64,000 nt of DNA from DASZVB01 sp036272055 (GTDB taxonomy: Bacteria; Myxococcota_A; Polyangia; Polyangiales; Polyangiaceae): the NCBI GenBank assembly GCA_036272055.1, contig DATAZL010000090.1, forward strand, positions 53,386-117,385, read 5' to 3'. Numbering within the stretch: the stretch's first letter is position 1; each line of letters starts with the position of its first letter. A program made the position numbers and the translations under genes. The notes beneath the pieces were generated by a model that searched no databases, had not been told where the DNA came from, and saw nothing but the letters and a program-made list of their open reading frames with translations. Of this stretch, positions 19,578 to 27,939 are shown one piece after another.

Positions 19578-20492
19578 GTGCCCGACGACTACGACGAAAC
19601 AGCAGAGCGCACGGTCGTCTTCGAGCGCAGCGCTCTCGAAGCCGCGACTCCCACCGTGGGCGATCGGATGCACGTCCTCGTGCGAATGGACGGAGCGAAC
19701 GTCGGACAGGTGACCCGCCTGACGGGCGAGGTCGTGGAGATCGGCAGGGTCGCCAAGAACACCGTGCACCTGCCCTTCGAGGGCGTGAGCCGCCTGCACG
19801 CCCGGCTGGTCCTGAAGAACGGCAAGTACTGGCTCGAGGATCTGGAATCCGCGAACGGCACCTTCGTGCAGGGCACACGGGTGACCACTCACGCGCTCGC
19901 GGACGGCGACGTCGTGCAGTTCGGACCCCGCGTCGTCTTCCGCTACTCGGTCACCGACCCGGGTGAAGAGAAGATCATGCGCCAGCTCTACGAGTCGAGC
20001 GTCAAGGACTCGCTCACCGGCGCGCACAACCGCGAGTACTTCAGCGAGCGGCTGAAGACCGAGGTCGCCTACGCGAAGCGCCACGAGACTCAGGTGTCGC
20101 TCCTCATGCTCGACGTCGATCACTTCAAGAAGGTGAACGACACCTACGGCCATCCTGGCGGTGACTCGGTGCTCGTCGCGGTCGTCGCCGCCATCTCCGG
20201 CACGCTCCGGGGCGAGGACGTCGTGGCGCGCTACGGCGGCGAGGAGTTCGCCATCATCCTGCGAGGGATAGAGCTGCCGAACGCGGTCATCGCCGCGGAG
20301 CGAGTGCGCGAGCTCATCGCGGCGCTCAGTGTTCCTCACGAAGGGCGCGTCATCCGCTGCACGGTGAGCATCGGCCTCGCGTCCGCCGGCTGCGTGAAGG
20401 AGCCGACGCCGGAGGCCATCGTCTCGGTGGCGGACCGGAGGCTCTACCTCGCCAAGCGCGGCGGGAGAAACCGCGTCGTCTTCTCCGGCTGA
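19578..20492 (+). CDS. FHA-domain diguanylate cyclase
   Basis: 304 residues from the GTG at 19578, which has AAAGGGAG 12 nt upstream; a TTG at 19566 directly abuts that site and is less likely. Residues about 35-120 form an FHA phosphopeptide-binding domain (VEIGRVAKNTVHL, GVSRLHARL, ESANGTFV). Residues about 140-300 are a GGDEF domain with LMLDVDHFKKVNDTYGH, the active GGEEF signature and an RxxD inhibitory site (RGED) five residues before it. It should make cyclic di-GMP with product inhibition and be steered by a phosphorylated partner; a kinase partner is not adjacent. The acyl-CoA synthetase gene starts 4 bp after its stop. Confidence 0.93.
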   Translation: MPDDYDETAERTVVFERSALEAATPTVGDRMHVLVRMDGANVGQVTRLTGEVVEIGRVAKNTVHLPFEGVSRLHARLVLKNGKYWLEDLESANGTFVQGTRVTTHALADGDVVQFGPRVVFRYSVTDPGEEKIMRQLYESSVKDSLTGAHNREYFSERLKTEVAYAKRHETQVSLLMLDVDHFKKVNDTYGHPGGDSVLVAVVAAISGTLRGEDVVARYGGEEFAIILRGIELPNAVIAAERVRELIAALSVPHEGRVIRCTVSIGLASAGCVKEPTPEAIVSVADRRLYLAKRGGRNRVVFSG

Positions 20493-20496
20493 ATCG

Positions 20497-22272
20497 ATGG
20501 AGGCCGTCGAACGTCTGCGCTCCGTCGGGCTCCGTGTCCGCGCGGTATGCGCGCTCGCACCTCACGTCCTCGATCTCCGCCCCGGCGCTCACGCGAGCCC
20601 CGCGACGCTGCTCGAGCGGAACGCGCGCGAGCACGCCGGCGCCGTCGCGCTCCTCTTCGAGAACCGGCGCTACACGTGGTCGGAGCTCGAGCAGCACGCG
20701 AACCGCTGGGCGCGCCTGCTCGTCCGGGAGGGCGTTGCCCGCGGAGACGTCGTGGCGCTCGTCATGGACAACCGCCCCGAGTACGTCTTCGCCCTCCTCG
20801 GCGCGAGCAAGCTCCGGGCGATCACCGCGTGCGTGAACACCAACGTGCAGGGCGCGGCGCTGGCACACGCGCTCCGGATAACGCGCGCCACGGTCGTCCT
20901 CGCCGGCTCGGAGCACGAGGCGGCCGTGACCGACGTCCTCGGAGACGTGCGGCGCTTCGGCGCTCCCCCGAAGCTCCTCGTGCAGAGCGACGGGAACGTC
21001 CCGGCGACGCGTGAGACGATCGACGAGCGCCTCTCAACGATGGACCCGCGCGCCCTCGGCGGGCCGCCGCCCCACGTCGACGACGCCATGTCGTATCTCT
21101 ACACGTCGGGCACGACGGGATTGCCGAAGGCCGCCGTGGTGACGAATCACCGCTTCTTGCTGGCGGGCTACGGGTTCGGAAAGATCGCGCACCGCGCGCG
21201 GCCGGGGGACGTCATCTACGTCGCGCTCCCGCTCTATCACGGCACGGGGCAGTGGGGCGGCCTCGGCGCAGCGCTCGCGACGGGCGCGACGCTGGCCCTC
21301 CGGCGGCGATTCTCGGCGAGCGCGTTCTGGAAGGACGCGATTCGCTTCGGCGCGACGCACGTCATGTACATCGGCGAGCTCTGCCGGTACCTCGTCAATC
21401 AGCCGCCCACGCCGGAGGACACGCGGCACGGCGTGCGCGTCGCGGTCGGCAACGGGCTCCGTCCCGACGTCTGGGAGCCGTTCCAGACCCGCTTCGGGAT
21501 CCCGATGATCCGTGAATTCTACGGCGCGACGGAGGGCAACGCGCCCATCGTGAACCTCGAGGGCCGGCGCGGCATGCTCGGCCGTCTCGCGCGCGGGCAA
21601 GCGCTCGTCGCATGCGATCCGGAGACGGGCAAGGCGCGGCGCGATGCTCGCGGCCGCTGCACTCGACTCGAGCGACCCGGCGAGACGGGGCTCTTCCTCG
21701 GCAAGCTCGGCGGCCCGCTGAAGTTCGACGGCTACGTCGATGCTGCCGCGACCAACGCCAAGATCTTGCACGACGTGTTCGCCAGGGGCGACTCGTGGTT
21801 CGACAGCGGCGATCTGATGACGCTCCACGAGGCGGGCTGGGTGTCGTTCGCCGACCGCGTCGGCGACACCTTTCGCTGGAAGGGCGAGAACGTGTCGACG
21901 AGCGAGGTCGCGCTGCTCCTCAACGGCGCGCCCGGCGTCCTCGAGACGAACGTCTTCGGCGTGTCGCTCCCCGGCACCGACGGCAAGGCCGGGATGGCGT
22001 GCCTCGTCGTCGCGCCCGGGTTCGACCTCGACGCCTTCGGGCGCTACGCCGGCGAGGCGTTGCCGCGGTACGCACGCCCGCTCTTCGTGCGGCTGCTCCA
22101 CGACATGCGCGTCACCTCCACGCTGAAGCACCGCAAGGACGAATACCGGAACGAGGGCTACGATCCGGCGCGAACCGGCGATCCGCTCTTCGCGTCGGTC
22201 GATGGACGTTACCTCCCGCTGACGCCGGAGCTCCACGCCCAGATCCGCGCCGGCACCGTCGCGCCCGGCTGA
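20497..22272 (+). CDS. long/very-long-chain fatty acyl-CoA synthetase
   Basis: 591 residues of the ANL (AMP-forming) superfamily. The ATP-binding motif YLYTSGTTGLPKAAVVTNHR and the downstream EFYGATEGN match the FATP/SLC27-like branch (bacterial FadD2/FadD6 type), as do DTFRWKGENVSTSEV and the C-terminal TLKHRKDEYRNEGYDP. It activates fatty acids with ATP and CoA. It starts 4 bp after the diguanylate cyclase gene and faces the crotonase-like gene, so lipid use is a local theme. Confidence 0.92.
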   Translation: MEAVERLRSVGLRVRAVCALAPHVLDLRPGAHASPATLLERNAREHAGAVALLFENRRYTWSELEQHANRWARLLVREGVARGDVVALVMDNRPEYVFALLGASKLRAITACVNTNVQGAALAHALRITRATVVLAGSEHEAAVTDVLGDVRRFGAPPKLLVQSDGNVPATRETIDERLSTMDPRALGGPPPHVDDAMSYLYTSGTTGLPKAAVVTNHRFLLAGYGFGKIAHRARPGDVIYVALPLYHGTGQWGGLGAALATGATLALRRRFSASAFWKDAIRFGATHVMYIGELCRYLVNQPPTPEDTRHGVRVAVGNGLRPDVWEPFQTRFGIPMIREFYGATEGNAPIVNLEGRRGMLGRLARGQALVACDPETGKARRDARGRCTRLERPGETGLFLGKLGGPLKFDGYVDAAATNAKILHDVFARGDSWFDSGDLMTLHEAGWVSFADRVGDTFRWKGENVSTSEVALLLNGAPGVLETNVFGVSLPGTDGKAGMACLVVAPGFDLDAFGRYAGEALPRYARPLFVRLLHDMRVTSTLKHRKDEYRNEGYDPARTGDPLFASVDGRYLPLTPELHAQIRAGTVAPG

Positions 22273-22288
22273 CGCCGCCGCCTGACGA

Positions 22289-23071
22289 CTATCGGCCTTT
22301 GAACGACGGCGCGCGCTTCTCGAGGAAGGCGCGCACGCCCTCTGCGTAGTCCTCGCTCGCGTAGCAGCGACGGATGCTGTCCTCGATGAGCGCATGGTCG
22401 CGCGCAGCGGGCGGCTTCATGAGCTCGCGGACGATGAGCTTGCCGCTCTTCACGGTGAGGGGCGCGTTCTCCGCGATGTGCTTGGCCGTCTTGTCGACGA
22501 ACGCCTCGAGCTCCGCCTTCGGCGTCACCTCGTTCACGAGGTCACGCACCGCGGCTTGCCGCGCGTCGAACCGCTTCGCGGTGAAGAACAGCTCCTTCGC
22601 GGCGGAGATGCCGACGACGGAGATCAACGTCTCGATGCCGGACGCAGGATACCCGAGCCCGAGCCGCGCGGCGGGGATCGCGAACACGGCGTCGTCCGCG
22701 GCGTAGCGAAAGTCGGCACAGAGCGCGATGGCGACGCCACCGCCGACGCAGAAGCCGTGGATCATCGCGATCACCGGCTTGTTCATCCCGAGGATCGCCT
22801 CGAAGGCGCGCTCGTTGGCGGCCTCGTAGTCGACGGCCGCTTGCCCGACCCGCGTCTCGGCGAACTCCGAGATGTCCGCGCCGGAGATGAACGCCACGTC
22901 GCCCGCGCCGCGGAGCACGACGACGCGCACCTCGTCGTCGGCCGCGAGCTCGGCGATGGCACGCGGGATCTCGAGCCACATTGCGAGCGAGATCGCGTTG
23001 CGACGCTCCGCGTAGTCGAAAATGAGAGACCCCACCTGCCCGCGCTTCTCGATGCGAACCGTTCCAGCCAT
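22289..23071 (-). CDS. crotonase-superfamily protein (enoyl-CoA hydratase/isomerase-like)
   Basis: 260 residues, the normal length. The oxyanion-hole segments ISGADI (62-67) and GFCVGGG (106-112) are intact, so CoA thioester binding is expected. Aligned with rat mitochondrial enoyl-CoA hydratase from memory, its two catalytic glutamates fall at Ala114 (GGGVAIA instead of GGGCELA) and Ala134 (IPAARLG instead of QPEIxxG). It is therefore unlikely to be a standard hydratase and may be an isomerase, hydrolase or other crotonase-type enzyme. It is convergent with the acyl-CoA synthetase, 16 bp apart. Confidence 0.88.
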   Translation of the reverse strand: MAGTVRIEKRGQVGSLIFDYAERRNAISLAMWLEIPRAIAELAADDEVRVVVLRGAGDVAFISGADISEFAETRVGQAAVDYEAANERAFEAILGMNKPVIAMIHGFCVGGGVAIALCADFRYAADDAVFAIPAARLGLGYPASGIETLISVVGISAAKELFFTAKRFDARQAAVRDLVNEVTPKAELEAFVDKTAKHIAENAPLTVKSGKLIVRELMKPPAARDHALIEDSIRRCYASEDYAEGVRAFLEKRAPSFKGR

Positions 23072-23183
23072 GTTCCTGCGGCGTATAGCGCCTCGTCAGC
23101 GGCCGACGCCACCCACCAGGTTCGTGTCTGGACCGATCGGTCTCCAGCGGAGAGTGCCGGGGTAGGCGTGCTACCTTTGTGGG

Positions 23184-24131
23184 ATGCGTCCGGTGAGCTT
23201 GACTTGTGTCTTTGTGGCGCTCGTGGCGACTGCTTGCGGGAGCAGTTCACGCACCGGATTATTTTCCGACGGCAACGGCCAGACGCTCGACGCAGGCGTG
23301 GGAGAGAACTCTTCGGGCGGGAATTCGTCGGGGACCGGCGGGCACGCGGGCAGCCTCGGCGCAGGCGGTAATTCCGCAGCCGGCGGCGGTAGCGGTGCAA
23401 GCGGCGGCATCACCGGCAGCGGCAACGCGCCTGGCACCGGCGGTACGGCGGCCGGAGCGGGCGGCATTGGAAGCGGCGGGCGCGCCAGCGGCGGCACCAC
23501 GTCCAGCGGCGGAGCGACGACCGGAGCGGGCGGACGGGGGAACAACGCCGGTGGCTCGTCCGGCGGGCTCGGCGCCGGCGGCAGGTTCGGCAGTGGCGGC
23601 TTCATCGGCTTCACCGGCGGCAGGCCCGGGAGCGGCGGCGTCATCGGCGGCACCGGTGGCTCCGGGAGCGGCGGCGTCATCGGCGGTACTGGCGGTGTGG
23701 TCGGCGGCAACGGCGGTGCGAACGCGACCGGGGGCATGCCCGGCACCGGCGGCGCGACGTCCATGCAGATGCCAACGCCGGGCGTCATCGCGTGCGCCGG
23801 TGTGCCCTGCGACATCAACGGCTCTCCGCCGCTCCAGCAAGCGTGCTGCGTGAGCGGTGTCTCGCCGCTCGCCGACGTCTGCATTCCGCTCTTCATGGGC
23901 GGATGCTCGGGCGGCGGCACGCCGCTCGTCTGCGACGACGCTGCCGACTGCGCGATGGGCCAGATCTGCTGCGTGAACCAGTCCGGTTCCACGCCGACGT
24001 CCGCCTGTGCCGACCGCTGTCAGATGGGCGACGAGGAGCTCTGCCGGACCGACGTGGAGTGCAGCCGCCGGGGCAACGCCGCGACTTGCACGCCGCTACC
24101 GACGCGTCCCGAGTACAGCTCCTGCAAATAG
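23184..24131 (+). CDS. Gly-rich linker lipoprotein with Cys-rich C-terminus
   Basis: 315 residues. The signal peptide ends in the lipobox LVATACGSS. Residues about 35-195 are almost entirely Gly with Ser/Ala/Thr/Asn (for example GGVIGGTGGSGSGGVIGGTGG, slightly varied repeats), a flexible linker or surface spacer. The C-terminal 110 residues hold about 14 cysteines, including CDDAADCAMGQICC, suggesting a small disulphide-rich domain outside the cell. Proteins of this plan are common in myxobacteria; the function is unknown. Confidence 0.8.
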   Translation: MRPVSLTCVFVALVATACGSSSRTGLFSDGNGQTLDAGVGENSSGGNSSGTGGHAGSLGAGGNSAAGGGSGASGGITGSGNAPGTGGTAAGAGGIGSGGRASGGTTSSGGATTGAGGRGNNAGGSSGGLGAGGRFGSGGFIGFTGGRPGSGGVIGGTGGSGSGGVIGGTGGVVGGNGGANATGGMPGTGGATSMQMPTPGVIACAGVPCDINGSPPLQQACCVSGVSPLADVCIPLFMGGCSGGGTPLVCDDAADCAMGQICCVNQSGSTPTSACADRCQMGDEELCRTDVECSRRGNAATCTPLPTRPEYSSCK

Positions 24132-24182
24132 TCGGAATCCTTCGGTGCTAGCGGTAGTCGCGGGGCTGCTACACTCCGCCCC

Positions 24183-26996
24183 GTGCTGAGCCGCCTGCTC
24201 GGGATCCGTCCAGAGGACCGGCGGGATACCCTCGTCGCGTTCCTGACGCTGCTCGGCATCATGACCGCGCACGCGCTGCTCGAGACGGCGCGCGACTCGC
24301 TCTTTCTTTCGAAGCTTCCGGCGCGCGATCTGCCGTGGGCGTACATCGCCATCGCGATCATCTCGCTCGGCGTGGCGGCCGTCAGCCGGAGGCTCCAGGG
24401 TCGGATCCCGCGCCGGACGACGCTGACCGTCTCCCTCGTCGTGGGCGGCATGGTCACGGCGAGCTTCAACTTCATGAGCGCGTGGCGCTCGCCGGCGAAG
24501 CTGCTCGCGCTCTACGTGTGGACGGGCTTGCTCGCCACCGTCGTGGTCGTCGAGCTCTGGCTGGTCGTGGCCGAGGTGCTCGACTTCGGTCAGGCGAAGC
24601 GCGTCTTCTCGATCGTCGGCGCGGGCGGCCTCGCGGGCGCCGTGCTCGGCGCGACGCTGGCGGGCGCGCTGCTCCTCGAGATGCGTCCCGGCGCGCTCCT
24701 CCTCGCCTCGGGCGGCATCATGGCGACGACCGGCGTTTTGCCGTTCTTCTTCTCGCCGTCCCGGCCGCCGGGGCGGACCCCCCGCCGGCGCAAGGAGCCA
24801 CCGTCGTCGTGGCTGTCGCTCATGCGCGGCGAGCCGTATCTGCGGCGGCTGCTCTGGGCGGCCCTCGCGTCGAGCATGCTGCTCACCGGGGTCGACTTCG
24901 TATTCAAGGCCGTCGCGTCCGTCGATCTCGCGCCCGATCAGCTCGGGCCGTTCTTCGCGCGGTTCTACGCCGTCATCGGCACCGTCGCGCTCCTCGTCCA
25001 GCTCTTCGTCGCGCCGCGCCTGCTCCGCGTCCTCGGCGTGAACGGCTCGCTGTTCCTCTTGCCGATCCTGCTTCTCTTCGGGTCGGGCGGTTTCGTCCTG
25101 ACCGGCGGGCTCGGCGCGGCGTTGCTCATGCGCGGTGCCGACGGCGCGCTCCGTCACTCGCTCCATCGCACCGGCACCGAGATCCTCTACGTGCCGCTGC
25201 CACCGCACGTCCGCGAGCGCTTCAAGGGGTTCGTGGAGGCAGCCGGGCAGCGCGGCGGTCAGGGCCTCGCGTCCATCATGATCCTGGTGGCGATGAACCA
25301 GGGCGCCCGCCCGATCAACATCGGAACGGCGCTCATCGGCCTCGCCGTCGTGTGGATCGTCGCCACCAGCGGGATAAAACCGCACTACCTCGAGCTCTTC
25401 CGACAGAACCTGCGCGAAGGCGTCCTCGAAACGCACGTCGAGGTGCCGGATCTCGATCTGCACTCGCTCGAGGCGCTGATCGCCGCGCTGAGCTCGCACA
25501 ACGACCACGAGGTGATGGCGTCCCTCGACCTCCTGTCGACCTACGGCAAGTCGAACATCGTTCCGGCGCTCATTCTCTATCATCCGTCCACCGAAGTGGT
25601 CCTTCACGCCTTCGCGCTCTTCTCGGGGACAACCCGGCCCGACGTCGATCGCCTGGTGGACCGCCTCATCGCCCATGACGACGAGCGCATCCGCGCAGCG
25701 GCGCTCCGCTATTCCGCGGCGCGCACCGACGGTCGCCTCCTCGAGACCGCGGCAAAAGATCCCTCGCCGCTGGTGCGGACGACGGCCGTCGTCGAGCTGA
25801 TCCGCCGCGGCGCCATCGACGAGTGGCGCGGCGGCGACGTCCTGCGCGACATCATCGACAACGGTTCGCCGGAGCTCCGGCGCGCGCTCGCCTTCGCCGC
25901 GCGCGATCTCCCGCGCGGGCGCTATTCGTGGGCGCTCGTGCGCCTCGCGTTCATCGGCGAGCAGGGGCTCGCCGTCGAGGTGGCGCGCTCGATGGCCGCC
26001 GCGCCGGACCTCGAGTACGTGCCGACCCTGGTGCGGTTTCTCGCGACCCGCGATTGCCGTGAAGACGCCCGCGTCGCGATCCTCGCCCTCGGCGAGCCCG
26101 CGCTCGGGACGCTCGAGTCGGCCCTGCTCGATCCGTCGCTGACCCGGCACGTGCGCCGTCATCTGCCGCGCACCATCGCGCGCTTCGGGGGCGACGCCGC
26201 GGTGAGCATCCTCGCACGACGTCTAGCCGTGGAGACCGACGAGGTCGTCGAGACGAAGATCGTGCGCGCGCTCGGACGTCTCCGCGCCGGCGATCCGCTG
26301 CTCGTCATCGATCGTCCGGTGCTCCTCGATCAGGCCCGTCGCACCCTCGAGCGCGCCATCACCTTGCTCCACTGGCGCTGCACGGTCACCGACGTGTGCA
26401 ACGACCAGCCGCACACCAAGACGGCCGTCGCCGAGATGCTGCTCGCGCTCCTCGCCGACAAGGAGGACGCGGCCATCGATCGCGTGTTCCGGATCTTCAA
26501 GGTCCTCGATCCGTCGGAGGAGTTCGAGATCCTCTTCGCGGGCCTCCGGAGCGCCGACTCAGGACGGCGTGCGTCCGGCCGGGAGCTCCTCAGCCACGTC
26601 GTGCCCGAGCCGCTGCGCGGAGGCATCCTCGCCATGCTCGACGACGGCTCGGCGAGCACCCGGCTCCGGCTCGCGTCGCGGTTCTACGATCCGACGGGGC
26701 GCACCCGCGGCGAACGCACCACGCGCACGTCGGACTCCGGCATCGGCGCGCTTCGCGGTGAGCGCACGCTCGAGACGGACTCGCAGCACGTCAGCTGTCT
26801 CCGCGACATGCTCGGCGACGCGAGCGAAGCCATCCGCGGCGTCGCGAGCTACCGCATCGCCGAGCTCGGCATGGGCCAGCTCGAACCCGAGCTCCGGAAG
26901 CTCGCCTCGGCGAGTGACGGCGCGCTCGCCGAGCTCACCGATCGCGCCATGGATCTGTTCGAGCAGCGCCTCGCGGAGGTGACCAATGCCGGCTGA
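24183..26996 (+). CDS. nucleotide-transporter-like (Npt/MFS) membrane protein fused to HEAT repeats
   Basis: 937 residues from a GTG. Residues about 15-415 contain around ten transmembrane helices, with LLETARDSLFLSKLPARDL near the first, a signature of the ADP/ATP-translocase-like (NTT/Npt1-Npt2) group distantly related to MFS. Residues about 430-930 are soluble helical repeats of HEAT type (LEALIAALSSHNDHEVMASL, IRAAALRYSAARTDGRLL, VRRHLPRTIARFGGDAA). The cyclic-nucleotide-binding gene overlaps its end by 11 bp. The pair looks like a membrane sensor or transporter with a large cytoplasmic scaffold; transport of nucleotides is not shown. Confidence 0.82.
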   Translation: MLSRLLGIRPEDRRDTLVAFLTLLGIMTAHALLETARDSLFLSKLPARDLPWAYIAIAIISLGVAAVSRRLQGRIPRRTTLTVSLVVGGMVTASFNFMSAWRSPAKLLALYVWTGLLATVVVVELWLVVAEVLDFGQAKRVFSIVGAGGLAGAVLGATLAGALLLEMRPGALLLASGGIMATTGVLPFFFSPSRPPGRTPRRRKEPPSSWLSLMRGEPYLRRLLWAALASSMLLTGVDFVFKAVASVDLAPDQLGPFFARFYAVIGTVALLVQLFVAPRLLRVLGVNGSLFLLPILLLFGSGGFVLTGGLGAALLMRGADGALRHSLHRTGTEILYVPLPPHVRERFKGFVEAAGQRGGQGLASIMILVAMNQGARPINIGTALIGLAVVWIVATSGIKPHYLELFRQNLREGVLETHVEVPDLDLHSLEALIAALSSHNDHEVMASLDLLSTYGKSNIVPALILYHPSTEVVLHAFALFSGTTRPDVDRLVDRLIAHDDERIRAAALRYSAARTDGRLLETAAKDPSPLVRTTAVVELIRRGAIDEWRGGDVLRDIIDNGSPELRRALAFAARDLPRGRYSWALVRLAFIGEQGLAVEVARSMAAAPDLEYVPTLVRFLATRDCREDARVAILALGEPALGTLESALLDPSLTRHVRRHLPRTIARFGGDAAVSILARRLAVETDEVVETKIVRALGRLRAGDPLLVIDRPVLLDQARRTLERAITLLHWRCTVTDVCNDQPHTKTAVAEMLLALLADKEDAAIDRVFRIFKVLDPSEEFEILFAGLRSADSGRRASGRELLSHVVPEPLRGGILAMLDDGSASTRLRLASRFYDPTGRTRGERTTRTSDSGIGALRGERTLETDSQHVSCLRDMLGDASEAIRGVASYRIAELGMGQLEPELRKLASASDGALAELTDRAMDLFEQRLAEVTNAG

Positions 26997-27927
26997 CGGC
27001 GCCGTGGCAGCGAGCCGTCGCGTCGAGCGAGTGCTCGCCCTCCGCTCGTTTCCGGGCCTCGCGCTCGTGGATCCGGCGCACCTCGCCGTCATGGCCGAGG
27101 TCGCCGAGGAGCGCGCATTCAGGAAGGGCGAGGTCATGCTGACCCCCGGCACGCCGGTGCGCTCCATGCACCTGATCCGCCGCGGAGACGTCGCGATCCT
27201 GCGGGAAGGGATCGCCGTCCGAACCTTCCGCGGGGGCGACATCGTCGGCGCGATCGCGGCGCTCACCCGCGCGCCGGAAGGCCAGCACATCATCGCGCTG
27301 ACCGACACCACGACGTTCGAGATAGACGTCTCCGACTTCGAAGAAGTCCTCGAGGAGAGCTTCGCGCTACTCCTCGCCGCCCTCCGCGGCACGCTCCGCG
27401 GCGCGCTCGAGTGCCGCTTGCAGATCCCGGGCGACGCCGGCTATTCGCTGCCGCCCCTCGAGCCGACGAGGACCACGACCGAGCTCGGCCTCGTCGAACG
27501 CGTTCTCTTTTTGCGCCGGCTGAACCCGTTCGGTGCGCCCCGCGTCGAGGCGCTGGCGGAGCTCGCTCGCGAGATGGTCGAGGTGACGTTCCGCGCCGGC
27601 GCGCAGATCTGGCGCCTCGGCGAACCCTCGCCTTACTCGCTCGTGGTCTGGAGCGGGGTGATCTCGGCCATCACCGAGACCGGGCAGCGCTTCCGCTTCG
27701 GCCCGGACTCCGTCGTGGGCGGCATCGACTCGATCGCCGCCGAGCCGCGCTGGTACATCGCGCGCGCCGAGACCGACGTGGTGGCGCTCCGCGGCGACGC
27801 GTCGCTCCTGATGGACGTCATCGAGGACCACCCCGACATGGGTATCGCGATGCTCCGCGCCGCAGCCGGCAGCCTGACGGACCTCTACGCCAGAGTGGAC
27901 CGCCTCGCCCTCGACAGCCGCGAATAG
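26986..27927 (+). CDS. tandem cyclic-nucleotide-binding-like domain protein
   Basis: 313 residues. Two cNMP-binding-type beta-rolls are visible: residues about 15-135 (FRKGEVMLTPGTPVRSMHLI, RRGDVAILREGIAV, FRGGDIVGAIAAL) and about 175-300 (VEVTFRAGAQIWRLGEPSPY, RFGPDSVVGGIDSIA). The first lacks the full RxA phosphate-binding cassette that cAMP receptors use, so ligand binding is uncertain. There is no DNA-binding domain. It overlaps the transporter/HEAT gene by 11 bp and is probably its cytosolic partner. Confidence 0.85.
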   Translation: MPADGAVAASRRVERVLALRSFPGLALVDPAHLAVMAEVAEERAFRKGEVMLTPGTPVRSMHLIRRGDVAILREGIAVRTFRGGDIVGAIAALTRAPEGQHIIALTDTTTFEIDVSDFEEVLEESFALLLAALRGTLRGALECRLQIPGDAGYSLPPLEPTRTTTELGLVERVLFLRRLNPFGAPRVEALAELAREMVEVTFRAGAQIWRLGEPSPYSLVVWSGVISAITETGQRFRFGPDSVVGGIDSIAAEPRWYIARAETDVVALRGDASLLMDVIEDHPDMGIAMLRAAAGSLTDLYARVDRLALDSRE

Positions 27928-27939
27928 CGCTCCGCCGGC

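Noticed and set aside
19338..20339. Longer start for the phytoene-desaturase-like gene
   Set aside because: The added part lies opposite the GGDEF gene, while the Rossmann motif begins a few residues after the ATG at 19337.
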